64,000 bases of DNA, taken from Halovivax limisalsi. Lineage in GTDB: Archaea > Halobacteriota > Halobacteria > Halobacteriales > Natrialbaceae. Below are positions 1-9,099 of the stretch, in pieces (within the stretch, counting starts at the first letter, position 1; each line of letters opens with the position of its first letter). A program made the translations under genes and the position numbers. Under the pieces are notes generated by a model that saw only the letters and a program-made list of their open reading frames with translations, was not told the DNA's origin and did no database searches. Location: assembly GCF_023093535.1 (NCBI RefSeq), contig NZ_CP095757.1, positions 1,364,001 through 1,428,000 of the forward strand. Reading direction: 5' to 3'.

Positions 1-1
1 C

Positions 2-559
2 GAAGTGATCCTCGCCACCGAGAGTCACGTCACCGGCGCGCACCGCAATCGCCTCCCCGACGCGGTCGGCATCTGGCGCGTCCACCGCCGGACGGGCGAT
101 GCCGGCCGCCCTCGCCTGCCGGAGATCGAGGTGATCCGCGACCCCGACGCCCTCCCGGTCGAAGCGCGCGGCGTCGAACCCCTCTCGTTCGAACCCGGCC
201 GGACCGACATTTCGATCGTCTCCCCGGCGGAGAAGGCCGACGCTCGGCGACGACTTGCCGAACGGGCCTACGGCAAGGGGTGGCGAACGTTCGGCTTCCC
301 GGGGTGTGGGGCCTGCTCGGCGCGGGACCCGGGTCGGGACGGCGACGGGCACGAAGACGGACTGCCCTCGCTCCCCCACTGTCAGTACGAGGACCGGCTC
401 GTCGACGCCGCGTCGGAGTGCGGGCCGTCCTGTCCCGGATTCGACCCCGCGAGCGAGCCGGCCGTCGACCTGGCCGGAGAGCGCGACGCGCGGACGCCGT
501 GGAACGCCGATCCGGAACGGACGCGACGGCGACAGTCCGGACTCGACCGATTCGGGTGA
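2..559 (+). CDS. C-terminal part of a DUF5787-like haloarchaeal protein (5' end outside window)
   Basis: The frame is open from the window edge to the TGA at 557-559, so only about 185 C-terminal residues are visible. The run ATESHVTGAHRNRLP, then AERAYGKGWRT, a cysteine-rich stretch (CGAC, HC, ECGPSC) and the ending RRRQSGLDRFG match my recollection of the haloarchaeal family DUF5787. The cysteines could bind a metal, but no function is known. The gene converges on the next one with about 20 bp between stop codons. A GTG at position 5 is probably an internal Val rather than the true start. Confidence 0.6.
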   Translation, partial: EVILATESHVTGAHRNRLPDAVGIWRVHRRTGDAGRPRLPEIEVIRDPDALPVEARGVEPLSFEPGRTDISIVSPAEKADARRRLAERAYGKGWRTFGFPGCGACSARDPGRDGDGHEDGLPSLPHCQYEDRLVDAASECGPSCPGFDPASEPAVDLAGERDARTPWNADPERTRRRQSGLDRFG

Positions 560-579
560 GCGCGATCGGCCGGCGCGGA

Positions 580-1407
580 TCACGAGAGGTCGTAGACTTC
601 GCCGTCGACCGCGAGCGGGTCTTCGAAGGCCTCGTCGACGGGGTAGAAGTGCGCGAGGTGGACCAGCCGCGTCTGCGTCGCGTCGAGGTCGTCCGCCAGG
701 GCGAGCGCGCCCTCGCGCGTCATGTGCTTCGTGCCGAACGTGCGCGGGACGCCGTCGGGACCCTCGTGGCGGCCGCCGAGTGGGTGGTACTCCGAGAGCG
801 ACGCGGGGACGATCGCGTCCGCCAGGAACAGGTCCGGATCGGCCAGCACCTCGCGCGATCGCTCGGGCACGTCGTAGGACGTATCGCCCGACAGCGACAG
901 TTTCGAACCCGTCTCGGGGTCCTCGATCGCGAGGCCGTAACACAGCAGCGGCGGATGGTCGACCGGGACCAGCCGCAGCTCCAGCCCGCCCACCGAGACC
1001 GGCTCGAACGGCGAGACGGGTTCGACCGTGATGGTGTCGAGGTAGTGGTAGTCCGCGGCGACCGTTTCGGCGACGCTCTGACCCGTCTCGGGGTCGGTCT
1101 CGTCCGGGGCGTAGACGTCGACGTCGTCGAGCAGCCGGTAGACGTTGCCCAGCCCGTCGAGGTGGTCGAAGTGAACGTGCGTGATCACGATGGCGTCTGG
1201 CGGCGACAGGTCCTCCCGGAGGAACTGGTACCGAAAGTCCGGACTGGCGTCGACGAGGATCGACTCGCCGGTCCGCTCGTTCTCGACGTGCACGGAAAAC
1301 CGGGTGCGCTCGACGCCGCGGTCGCGGGCGGCCTCGCAGGTCTCGCAGTCACAGCCCACGGTCGGCGTGCCGGTCGTGTCGCCGGTGCCGAGGAGGGTGA
1401 CGCGCAC
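580..1407 (-). CDS. MBL-fold metallo-hydrolase, PhnP-like
   Basis: This is a metallo-beta-lactamase fold hydrolase of about 275 residues. It starts with the family's first strand (VTLLGTGDTTGTP) and has the zinc motif THVHFDH at residues 76-82 (His77, His79, Asp81, His82). A GCDCETC cysteine cluster at 18-24 is typical of the PhnP/cyclic-phosphate phosphodiesterase branch. Later metal ligands lie in LSGDTSYD and HLAHF. I chose the GTG at 1407 because homology begins there and a purine-rich GGGGGA precedes it. The frame stays open to an upstream ATG near 1506, but the extra residues look non-coding. Likely a cytoplasmic phosphodiesterase; the exact substrate is unknown. Confidence 0.85.
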   Translation of the reverse strand: MRVTLLGTGDTTGTPTVGCDCETCEAARDRGVERTRFSVHVENERTGESILVDASPDFRYQFLREDLSPPDAIVITHVHFDHLDGLGNVYRLLDDVDVYAPDETDPETGQSVAETVAADYHYLDTITVEPVSPFEPVSVGGLELRLVPVDHPPLLCYGLAIEDPETGSKLSLSGDTSYDVPERSREVLADPDLFLADAIVPASLSEYHPLGGRHEGPDGVPRTFGTKHMTREGALALADDLDATQTRLVHLAHFYPVDEAFEDPLAVDGEVYDLS

Positions 1408-1657
1408 GCTAGGTCCCCCGTCCGCGGGAGGCCGCTCGGCGAGGGCGGGTTCGCGGTCCTCGCTCGCGGCTATCGTGCTCGCGCGCGAGCGATCACACCC
1501 CGTCATCACCTCGGCGTTCGAACCCGCGATACAAGGGTGTTTCTCGACCGCTCGGTGCCGGTGCACCTCCGGTCACGCTCGGAGGACACTCGAAACAGGG
1601 AACGGGACGGCGATCGATCAGAGCGCCGGGGTTGAGTGCGCACCGATCGTGTGCGCG

Positions 1658-3073
1658 TTAGTGCTCGTGGGTGTGCTCGTGATCGTGACCGCTCGGCTCT
1701 CCACCGTCGCTGGCCGCGCCGCTGATGTCGCCGCCCGCGACGAGGGCGTCGTGGTCGCCCTCGATCATGTCCATGTTCTTCAGGTTGTCCCGCTCCTCGA
1801 ACCCCTGGACGGCCAGCTCCAGATCGTCCTGGGTGAGCGTCGTTCGGTTCTCGGTCAGCGCCTCGAGGACGGCCTCGCGCAGCACCATCCGGAGGTCGCT
1901 GCCGGTGAGTCCCTCCGTGATCTCGGCGATTGCCTGCGGGTCGAACTCCTCGATGTCCATCGCGCGCGTGATGACCTGCAGGATGTCCCCCCGCATCCGG
2001 GTGTCCGGTTTTGGGAAGTTGACGATCTCGTCGAAGCGGCGCCAGGCGGCCGCGTCGAGCTGATCTGGGTGGTTCGTCGCGCCGATGAGGAGCACGTCGT
2101 CCTGGATGAGCGAGATGTTGTCGATGCTCTTCAGCAGGGTGTTGACCGCCCGCTTGAGCGCGGCGTGCTCGTCGCTCCGGCGGGTCTTCGCGACGAAGTC
2201 GAACTCGTCGATGAAGAGGATACACGGCGAGAGCCGCTTTGCCACCTCGAACGTCTTGTCGACGTTCTTGGCCGTCTCGCCCAGGTACTGGGAGGTGATC
2301 ATCGACAGCTTCACCTCGACGAACGGCAGGTCCATGTCCCGCGCGAGAGCGCGCGCGGTCGAGGTCTTCCCCGTCCCCGGCGGGCCGACGAAGAGCAACT
2401 TGCCGATCTCGCGCAGCCCGATGTCCGCGAGGTAGTCGCGGTGTTCGATCGCCTTCGCGATCTTGTTGATCTCGGCCTCCTGGTCGCTGGTGAGCACCAG
2501 ATCGTCGAGCGTGATGTCGACCTCCTCGGGCGCGCGCACCTCGACGAGGTCGAGCATCTCCTCTTCGTCCTCGTCTGCGAAGTACTCCTGGAGGAGGCCG
2601 TCGATCCAGACGCGATCGGCCTGGATCGGCCGGTTCCGTTCGCGGGCCGTCTCGTAGTCCGCCCCGACGCCGTCGGCGCCCTCGAAGTGCTTGGCCAGGA
2701 CCGGATTCTCGAGGAGGCGTTCGTCGTCGATCCGGTCGAGGAGCCACGATTCGGCCATCTCCCGGTCGGTGAACGATATCGACCCCGAGAAGTCGTCGCG
2801 CTCGGTGAACATCAGGCCGGAGATCTCCTTCCACGGCGCGTCGATCCCGGTCGCCTCGCGCGCCGTGGCGTTCGTCGTCGACAGTGGCCGTTCGATACCC
2901 CCGCGAGCCGATCGGTCGCGCTCGGTCGCGGCCGACGCGTCGGCGTCTCCGTCGGCGCTCCAGAAGACGCGGCGGTACGCCGGCGGGAGATCGTTCTCGT
3001 CGAGCGTGCGGTCGTCCGTGTAGACGGCCGCCGTGAGAACGAACTCCACGACGTCGACTGCCCCATCAGTCAT
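1658..3073 (-). CDS. AAA family ATPase, CDC48/proteasome-activator-like, single AAA domain
   Basis: A 471-residue protein with one AAA+ module. Walker A GPPGTGKT is at residues 230-237 and Walker B CILFIDEFD near 284-292. An asparagine sensor follows in LLIGATNHPDQLD, then the arginine-rich AAWRRFDE and a helical lid. The N-terminal 200 residues are a variable acidic domain that presumably selects clients. The extreme C-terminus is His/Glu-rich (GHDHEHTHEH), which is unusual for the family and may bind metal. It stands alone rather than in an operon. The family unfolds or remodels proteins in the cytoplasm; the specific role is not evident from the neighbours. Confidence 0.9.
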   Translation of the reverse strand: MTDGAVDVVEFVLTAAVYTDDRTLDENDLPPAYRRVFWSADGDADASAATERDRSARGGIERPLSTTNATAREATGIDAPWKEISGLMFTERDDFSGSISFTDREMAESWLLDRIDDERLLENPVLAKHFEGADGVGADYETARERNRPIQADRVWIDGLLQEYFADEDEEEMLDLVEVRAPEEVDITLDDLVLTSDQEAEINKIAKAIEHRDYLADIGLREIGKLLFVGPPGTGKTSTARALARDMDLPFVEVKLSMITSQYLGETAKNVDKTFEVAKRLSPCILFIDEFDFVAKTRRSDEHAALKRAVNTLLKSIDNISLIQDDVLLIGATNHPDQLDAAAWRRFDEIVNFPKPDTRMRGDILQVITRAMDIEEFDPQAIAEITEGLTGSDLRMVLREAVLEALTENRTTLTQDDLELAVQGFEERDNLKNMDMIEGDHDALVAGGDISGAASDGGEPSGHDHEHTHEH

Positions 3074-3240
3074 TCCCCGGAGCTTCTCGCTTTAGCGCCT
3101 TAACGGCGTCGTCTCGTCGCCCAGCGAACTGGACGGGAACGGCGGGCCACCGCCCCGCCGTCTCGATCGACAGTCCAGCCGGTCACGGGTTCTCGACCGC
3201 CAAGCAAACGAGCGGATGGTACCGGAGGCGAGATCCGAGG

Positions 3241-3732
3241 TTACTGCATCTGGATTTCGCCTTCCATCTGCGAGTGCGGGTTGCAACGATAGACGGCGAT
3301 TTCGCTGGTCGCCTCGAACTCGATGATCTGGTTGTCGGGTTCGGTGTCTCCGGTGAGGTCCGTCGCCCAGTCGTTGACGACGTCGCCGCTCTCGTTTCTG
3401 AGTTCGATGTTGTGCGTGCTGCCGTCGCCTTCCTCCCAGCCGATCGTGTAGGACTCGCCCTCTTCGAGGGCCAGCGTCGGGTTCTCCGTTCCCTCGATCG
3501 CGCTCGGGGCGCGACCCTCCCAGCCGCTCTGGCTGGCGAAGAGGCGGATGTCCTCGCCGGCCGAAATTTCGTAGGGTCCACCGTCGCCGCCGTCACCGCC
3601 GTCACCGCCGTCGCCACCGTCGCCGCCGTCGCCGCCGTCTTCGGAACTCGAACAGCCGGCGATCGCGACCGTCGCGAGCGCGCCACCTGTCGCCTTCAAC
3701 ATCGTCCGTCGCGTGGAGTCGTTCGAATACAT
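3241..3732 (-). CDS. Halocyanin-like type 1 copper lipoprotein
   Basis: A 163-residue secreted blue-copper protein. The N-terminus has a twin arginine (STRRTML, 7-12), a hydrophobic stretch and a lipobox ending IAGC (Cys27). An (Asp-Gly-Gly)n linker encoded by a 9-bp tandem repeat follows (about 31-52), then a cupredoxin domain. The four expected copper ligands are visible: His107 in STHNIE, then Cys150, His153 and Met156 in YRCNPHSQM. I infer that it carries electrons on the outer face of the membrane, as halocyanins do. The ATG at 3732 gives a proper signal; the open frame upstream is not coding. A weak box (CCTATTC) lies about 40 nt upstream. Confidence 0.9.
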   Translation of the reverse strand: MYSNDSTRRTMLKATGGALATVAIAGCSSSEDGGDGGDGGDGGDGGDGGDGGPYEISAGEDIRLFASQSGWEGRAPSAIEGTENPTLALEEGESYTIGWEEGDGSTHNIELRNESGDVVNDWATDLTGDTEPDNQIIEFEATSEIAVYRCNPHSQMEGEIQMQ

Positions 3733-3985
3733 AATCGAAGCGTCTGAGCGTACGTAGCGATGCCCGTTGAATAGGGGTTTTGATTCCCACCGCGTGGGAG
3801 CGGCGGAAACATGTTCGGGTCGACCGTCGCGCCGGGCGAGCGCGGCGGACGGCCCCGCGAGACGTGATCGGCCGAACCGCGGAGCGGCTCCGCGACCGCC
3901 CGGGGGTGCAGTGAGGCGGCGACTGGCTGGATCGAACGGTTCTGGCTGCCGAAGCGCGACGAGTCGATAGGGGGACGCCGGCCGA

Positions 3986-5968
3986 TCACTCGTCGGGCGC
4001 CGGCGCGGCGGGCCGGTTGTCGTCGCCGTCCCCCGGCGGTCCGCTCGCCCCGGATTCGCCGCCGACCCCCGTCGCCGGTGGGTCACCGGCGGGCCCGTCG
4101 CCGGTCTCACCGCCGGCGGCGACCGGGCTCGTCTCGACGGATGGATCCTCGCCCGCCTGTCGGTCCGGGTCGTCGATGTACGTCTCCCGCCAGGTCCCGC
4201 GGAGGAACCAGGCGACGCCGACGATCGCGCCCAGGACGTTGCCCAGCGCCATCCCGATCCAGATGCCGGTCTCCTCCCAGCCGAAGGCGGAGAGGGTGAC
4301 GTCGACGAGCGGGACGGTGACCGACCAGTCGAACGCCAGGACGAGCACGCTCGCGACGCGACCGACCCAGAGTGTCAGCATCGAGATGACCATCGCGGTC
4401 TTCGTGTTGCCCGCGCCGCGGAAGCCCCCGAGGATGACCTGCGAGACGCCGATGAAGGCGAACTCGACGGTCCGCGTGCGTACGTACTCCACGCCGTATG
4501 CCTCCGCGATCGCGGCGTTCGCGACGTCGGCGCCGATGAAGACCGAGACGATCGGCTCCGTGAAGGCGAGCGCGACGACGGCGACGACGAGCATCACCCC
4601 GGCCCCGGTCGAGGCCGCGAGCCAGACGGAGCGGGCCGCTCGATCGGCTCTCCCGGCGCCGAGGTTCTGGCCGACCATCGTGTCGATGGCGCGCCCGAGT
4701 CCCATCGCCGGCAGGAAGACCAGCGAGATCAGGCGATTGCCCAGGCCGTAGGCGGTGACGATCGCCGGCGAGAAGGTCACGACCATCGCCGTCAGCGTGA
4801 TCATCGCGGTCGCGGACATGGCCTGCTCGACCATGCTCGGCGTACCCAGGCGCACGATGTCGCGGATGACGTCGAGATCGAGCGCGAAGTGCTCCATCGA
4901 GATCGTCGGCCCGCGTGAAGTCGCGATGAGGACCCATACCCCGATGGCTGTCGCCACTGCCCGAGCCGCGATCGTCGCGACCGCTGCACCCTCGATGCCC
5001 CACCCGCCGAAGCCGGTCAGGTCGTACAGCGACGCCTGGAGGCCGAGGAAATCGATCGCGCCGAGCAGCGGGAGGCCGTTTAACGCGGCGAACAGCGGGT
5101 TGGCGGAGAAGCCGAAGATCAGGAACGGATCCGCGACGACGTTGAGTACCACCGAGACGAGCATGATGAGCATCGGCGTGCGTGTATCGCCGTAGCCGCG
5201 CATGAGCGCGGAGAAGACGAAAAAGCCCGAGAGTAGCGGCAGCCCGAGGAAGAACACCTCCATGTAATCTGCGGCCAGCGGGATCACGGTCGCCGCGGTC
5301 TCCGGGTCGCTCGGCAGGATCGAGAGCGCAGGGCGGGTGTAGAAGTAGCCGACGATGCCGATGCCGACCGAAAGGATGGAGACGAACGACATCGTCTGGC
5401 CGGCGACCAGGCCCGCCGATCGCTCGCCGCGCGCGCCCGTGTACTGGGCGACAAGGATCGCGCCCGCGGTGGTGAATCCGCCGGCGATCGCGATCAGGAG
5501 GAAGATCAGCGGGAACGCGAGGCTGATCGCGCCGACGGCCTCCGTCGAGAGTCGCCCCAGCCACAGCGTGTCCACGACGTTGTACGTGACCTGCAACAGC
5601 TGGATGACGACGATCGGCCACGCCAGGCGAAACAGCGGCCCGATGAGACTCCCCTCCGTGATCGACGACGTGGGCCCGATCGACTGACTTGGCGTGTCAT
5701 CCGTCTTCGGCGTGTCGTCCGCCGAGCTACCGTCGCCGCTCGCGTCGTCACTACCGGCTGCGTCGCCACTCGCGGCGGCGCCATCACGTCGGTCGGTTCC
5801 GGACGCGGGATCGTCGCCCGCCGGCGGCGAGGGCGGTTCCGCACCGTCGGAATCGGACGGCGGCGCCCCGTTCTCGCTCCCGGGTGGCGACCCGGTGCGA
5901 TCGGCATCCTCCCCCTTGCCCGGCGGTTCGCGATCCCCGTCGGATCCGTCACGGGGCTCGTCTGGCAC
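3986..5968 (-). CDS. MATE family multidrug/cation exporter
   Basis: A 660-residue membrane transporter. After a disordered N-terminal tail of about 110 residues rich in Asp, Ser, Gly and Pro, the MATE core begins at GPLFRLAWPIVVIQLLQ and repeats the two-lobe layout (NVVDTLWLGRLS in the first half, TMVGQNLGAGRADRA in the second), with twelve or so hydrophobic segments. A second acidic, Gly/Pro-rich tail of about 70 residues ends the protein. The family exports drugs or metabolites in exchange for Na+ or H+. The GTG start at 5968 is supported by a TTTTA box 25 nt upstream (5993-5997), suggesting a leaderless mRNA. Long tails on both ends are not usual in the family. Confidence 0.92.
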   Translation of the reverse strand: MPDEPRDGSDGDREPPGKGEDADRTGSPPGSENGAPPSDSDGAEPPSPPAGDDPASGTDRRDGAAASGDAAGSDDASGDGSSADDTPKTDDTPSQSIGPTSSITEGSLIGPLFRLAWPIVVIQLLQVTYNVVDTLWLGRLSTEAVGAISLAFPLIFLLIAIAGGFTTAGAILVAQYTGARGERSAGLVAGQTMSFVSILSVGIGIVGYFYTRPALSILPSDPETAATVIPLAADYMEVFFLGLPLLSGFFVFSALMRGYGDTRTPMLIMLVSVVLNVVADPFLIFGFSANPLFAALNGLPLLGAIDFLGLQASLYDLTGFGGWGIEGAAVATIAARAVATAIGVWVLIATSRGPTISMEHFALDLDVIRDIVRLGTPSMVEQAMSATAMITLTAMVVTFSPAIVTAYGLGNRLISLVFLPAMGLGRAIDTMVGQNLGAGRADRAARSVWLAASTGAGVMLVVAVVALAFTEPIVSVFIGADVANAAIAEAYGVEYVRTRTVEFAFIGVSQVILGGFRGAGNTKTAMVISMLTLWVGRVASVLVLAFDWSVTVPLVDVTLSAFGWEETGIWIGMALGNVLGAIVGVAWFLRGTWRETYIDDPDRQAGEDPSVETSPVAAGGETGDGPAGDPPATGVGGESGASGPPGDGDDNRPAAPAPDE

Positions 5969-6096
5969 TGTACGGGCAGTGACAGCCGACTAAAATCAAT
6001 ATTGTGATACCCCGTCGGGGGTTCCCCTACACGCGGGTGGAGGGGCGCGACCGATCGCGAGGCGGACCGATACCGTGTGCTGACCGAGCACTCGCT

Positions 6097-7005
6097 TCAG
6101 TCCCGTCGTGGAACCGCGTGGCGGCCGAACCCGTATCGGAGCCGGTTCGCGAGGCGCCGGGAGAATCGGCCGTCGTCGGCTCGCGACCCGAATCGTTCGG
6201 CGAGCGCGGTGTAGATGAGCGGGACCGGGACCTCCTGCTCGAGGCCCTCCTGGACCGTCCAGGTGCCGGTCGAGCCGCCCTCGACGCGGTCGGCCACGTC
6301 GCCGAGGTCGGCGCCCTCCTCGCGGAAGGCCTCCTCGCAGAGTTCGAGGAGCCACGAGCGGATGACGGCGCCGTTGTTCCAGACGCCCGCGACCGCTTCC
6401 AGATCGAGGTCGTACCGACCCTCGTGGAGGAGTTCGAAGCCCTCGCCGTAGGCCTGCATGAGCGCGTACTCGACGCCGTTGTGGACCATCTTGACGTAGT
6501 GACCCGAGCCCGACGGTCCCATCCGGGCGTGACCGTCCGGGCCGGTCGCGACGGCGTCGAAGGCCGGTTCGAGCGCCTCGTAGGCCCACTCGGGGCCGCC
6601 GATCATGAGAGAGAAGCCGAGTTCGGCGCCCGCCGGCCCGCCGGAGGTGCCGCAATCGAGGTAGGCCGCCGGACAGGTTTCGGCCCGGCGGACCGAATCC
6701 TCGAAGTGGGAGTTCCCGCCGTCGACGACGACGTCCTCGCCGGTGAGGTGCGGTTCGAGGTCGTCGAGCGCGGCGTCCACGGCTTCGCCCGCGGGCACCA
6801 TCAGCCAGATGCACGTCGGCCCGTCGCCCGCGTCGAGGCGCGTCGCGAGATCGGTCACGGAATCGGCCGGCTCGGCGCCCGCGTCGGCCGCCGCGGCGAC
6901 GGCCTCGTCGTCCAGGTCGAACGCGACCACGTCGATCCCGGCGTCGAGACACCGATCCGCGACGATCCGCCCCATCCGTCCGAGTCCGATCAGCCCGAGT
7001 TGCAT
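6097..7005 (-). CDS. gnd: 6-phosphogluconate dehydrogenase (decarboxylating), short NAD-type
   Basis: A 302-residue enzyme of the short GntZ/YqeC type. The nucleotide fold GLGRMG is at 7-12, the substrate loop SGGPAGA at 121-127 and the catalytic block KMVHNGVEY at 172-180 (Lys172, Asn176). It oxidises 6-phosphogluconate to ribulose 5-phosphate plus CO2. In haloarchaea this enzyme serves the oxidative pentose phosphate pathway (established for Haloferax). The ATG at 7005 begins exactly at the beta strand MQLGLIGLG and follows a GGAGGAG run. It is monocistronic as far as I can see. Substrate residues are intact. Confidence 0.93.
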   Translation of the reverse strand: MQLGLIGLGRMGRIVADRCLDAGIDVVAFDLDDEAVAAAADAGAEPADSVTDLATRLDAGDGPTCIWLMVPAGEAVDAALDDLEPHLTGEDVVVDGGNSHFEDSVRRAETCPAAYLDCGTSGGPAGAELGFSLMIGGPEWAYEALEPAFDAVATGPDGHARMGPSGSGHYVKMVHNGVEYALMQAYGEGFELLHEGRYDLDLEAVAGVWNNGAVIRSWLLELCEEAFREEGADLGDVADRVEGGSTGTWTVQEGLEQEVPVPLIYTALAERFGSRADDGRFSRRLANRLRYGFGRHAVPRRD

Positions 7006-7169
7006 GTCCGGGGCTCCTCGGGCGGGCGTCGTCAGGGTTCCGGTTCGCGCCTCGCGGTGACGCTCGCACACCGCGACGGCCCGCGCTCACGATCCACTGG
7101 CCTTCGAACGCGACGTGGAGAACCACCGGGGAGGCGCACCCAGGTCGACAGGACACGGGAACGCCGATC

Positions 7170-7598
7170 TCAGACCGTCTGCCCTTCGAGCTCCGCCCAG
7201 CCGACGGCGTCGACGACGACGAAGCGGTCGTCGGCTCTGACGTAGACGCCGTTGTACTCGCCGGCACAGCCGTCGTAGTACGGCAGCGCACCGCGAAGCG
7301 AGTCGACGACGGACCAGGCGTCCCGGTCGGCGAAGGTCACTTCGACCCAGCCGTCGTCGGCGCTCGCATCGACGGCGCGTTCGATCGCCCGTTTCGCCCC
7401 CGGGATGTCTCGCAGTCGATCGGAGGAGACGTCGACGACCGTCGCCGTCGACGGCACGTCCTCGACGGTGCGTGCGCCGATGCTCGCCTCGACGCGAGCG
7501 ATCGACGCGCGTGATCGACCGGAGCGAAGCACGTATCCGGCGACCGCCGCCGTTCCGACCGCCAGCAGCGAGAGGCCGATGGCCCTGCCGTTTCGCAT
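7170..7598 (-). CDS. Small membrane-anchored protein of unknown function
   Basis: A 142-residue protein. It has a single N-terminal hydrophobic segment (about residues 6-25, IGLSLLAVGTAAVAGYVL) after a basic MRNGR, then an acidic soluble domain with a hydrophilic middle and the C-terminal phrase DRFVVVDAVGWAELEG. It is probably anchored with the domain facing either side. I recognise no family. The start codon is well supported: a TTATAG box lies 28 nt upstream, so the mRNA should be leaderless, and an inverted repeat sits between box and start (see separate entry). Confidence 0.7.
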   Translation of the reverse strand: MRNGRAIGLSLLAVGTAAVAGYVLRSGRSRASIARVEASIGARTVEDVPSTATVVDVSSDRLRDIPGAKRAIERAVDASADDGWVEVTFADRDAWSVVDSLRGALPYYDGCAGEYNGVYVRADDRFVVVDAVGWAELEGQTV

Positions 7599-7599
7599 T

Positions 7600-7660
7600 A
7601 TCTCAGTACGTGAGATTTGACCTATAAGTATCTTCCGCAGAAAATTTCAAACGTGAGAAT
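7600..7660 (-). promoter_or_regulatory. Promoter with inverted and direct repeats
   Basis: TATA-like TTATAG (7623-7628 on the minus strand) lies 28 nt before the ATG at 7598. Between them is ATCTCA-GTACG-TGAGAT (7600-7616). A second copy of ACGTGAGA is at 7651, 43 bp from the first at 7608. The layout suggests an operator overlapping the transcription start. Confidence 0.5.
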
Positions 7661-7796
7661 TCCACGCCGGGTGACCCTCGAGCCCCTCACCCGCCCGAGC
7701 GGGCCGTCGAGCGGCTTCGGGGTCGGCGTGCGATGATTCACAACTGTCCCGGGGACGTGATGGTCGCCACCGATCCCGGGGGTGGACGGACGCGTC

Positions 7797-8261
7797 TCAG
7801 AGGAACCCGGCGAGGTTCCCCGAGAGCGAGCCGGCGACGACGAGGAGCGCGATCGCGACCAGCGCGCCGAGTCGAAAGAGGGTGAGCGTCTGGTGGGCCG
7901 GCTCTCGCAGTTTGTCTTCGGCCAGTCCGCGCCCGAATCGGGCCGCAGCCACCTCGACGAGCGCCGTGAGGACGAGCCACAGGACGGTCATCGTGATGAC
8001 GAGGTGCCCGTTGGGCGAGCCCCCCAGCGTTTCGACGGTGTAGAGGCGACCGGCGAGGTGGCTGCCGGTGAGGAACAACACGACCGAACTGACCCGGGAA
8101 ACCAGCTTCAGCGACCCGGTGATGGATTCGAGCGGCTGCGTCGTGCGAAACGCGCCGTCCCGGGCGAGCGGGACGACGACCAGCGCGACGAAACAGACGC
8201 TTCCGGCCCACAGCGCGGCGAAGACGAGATGCGTCATCCGGGCGAGCGCGACGTCGATCAT
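7797..8261 (-). CDS. CopD-like four-TM membrane protein
   Basis: A 154-residue integral membrane protein with four predicted helices: THLVFAALWAGSVCFVALVVV, VSSVVLFLTGSHLAG, HLVITMTVLWLVLTALVEV and the C-terminal LGALVAIALLVVAGSL. The arrangement, with a His in the first helix (HLVFAALWAG) and another in the second, fits the CopD/haem-copper-related family. Its role in copper uptake is only presumed. Its start (8261) is 101 bp from the stop of the upstream gene, in the same orientation. There are no extra domains. Confidence 0.75.
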   Translation of the reverse strand: MIDVALARMTHLVFAALWAGSVCFVALVVVPLARDGAFRTTQPLESITGSLKLVSRVSSVVLFLTGSHLAGRLYTVETLGGSPNGHLVITMTVLWLVLTALVEVAAARFGRGLAEDKLREPAHQTLTLFRLGALVAIALLVVAGSLSGNLAGFL

Positions 8262-8362
8262 ACCCGTCGGTTCGCCTATCGGGCCAAGAGCGTACCGAAA
8301 TCCGACCGGTCGCGGATCCGGACGGATCGACAATCGGTCAATTACGAACGAGGCGAATCCAC

Positions 8363-8917
8363 CTATCGATCGGGACCGGCCCAGGCGGCGATCCGGCGCC
8401 GGAGGAGGGCGTATCCGGCGGAGACGGTGATGCCGGCGAGGATCAGCCCTTCGATCCAGCGGGCCTCGAAGACGACGAGCGAGCCGAGTCCGAGGGCGAT
8501 CGCCAGTGCTGCGTCCTCCGGCGCGCCGTCGTAGCGAACCCAGCGCCGCGGCCGGAGCCACCGATCGCGGACGTGGTCGTAGACCGCCCGTTCGGTCGGG
8601 TTCGTCCACGGGTCGAACTCCGGCCCGCCGCCGATCCAGTCGCTCGCGGCGTGCGTCCAGGCGCCGACGACGAACGCGGCGACCCCGGCCGTCGCGGGCG
8701 TCGCGACGGCGAGGGCGAGAGCCGCGCCGGCTGCGGCCGGGATCGCCCCGAGCAGCGGGAAGTGAAGCGTCCGTCGGTGGACGAACGCGACGTCGAGGTC
8801 CGGCGCGAGCCCGCCCAGGATCGCGCCGACCGCCAGCGGCGTCGCGAGGTCGGGCGCGACGACCGCGACCGGCGCGACGACAGCCAGCGCGACGAAGCCG
8901 TGGGTCGTGGCCATCAT
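8363..8917 (-). CDS. YdjM-like membrane-bound metal-dependent hydrolase
   Basis: A 184-residue membrane protein. It opens MMATTHGFVALAVV and contains GGLAPDLDVAFVHRRTLHF followed by HAASDWIG, the spaced His/Asp pattern (THG, APDLD, HRR..H, H..SD) of the YdjM/DUF457 family. Three or four hydrophobic stretches alternate with these motifs. The biochemical activity of the family is not settled. Either of two adjacent ATGs (8917, 8914) could be used. It may be co-transcribed with the CopD-like gene downstream. Confidence 0.8.
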   Translation of the reverse strand: MMATTHGFVALAVVAPVAVVAPDLATPLAVGAILGGLAPDLDVAFVHRRTLHFPLLGAIPAAAGAALALAVATPATAGVAAFVVGAWTHAASDWIGGGPEFDPWTNPTERAVYDHVRDRWLRPRRWVRYDGAPEDAALAIALGLGSLVVFEARWIEGLILAGITVSAGYALLRRRIAAWAGPDR

Positions 8918-9099
8918 CCGCGCTCGACACCCGTCATACCTCCCCTAGGCGAACGAACCGGTAAAGCTCCATCCGTCGGGCGCCGGGACTCGTGGCCGGC
9001 GCAGTTGGGACACCGCTGACCCGTCGAGCGGATCGGTCGGAACGAACACTCCGTCGAATCTCCCTAAACGGCGCTCGAAACCGGTTCCGACGGCGCCGG

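Noticed and set aside
3590-3640. 9-bp tandem repeats that might be a CRISPR or satellite
   Set aside because: They encode the Asp-Gly-Gly linker of the copper protein; an ordinary lipoprotein spacer.
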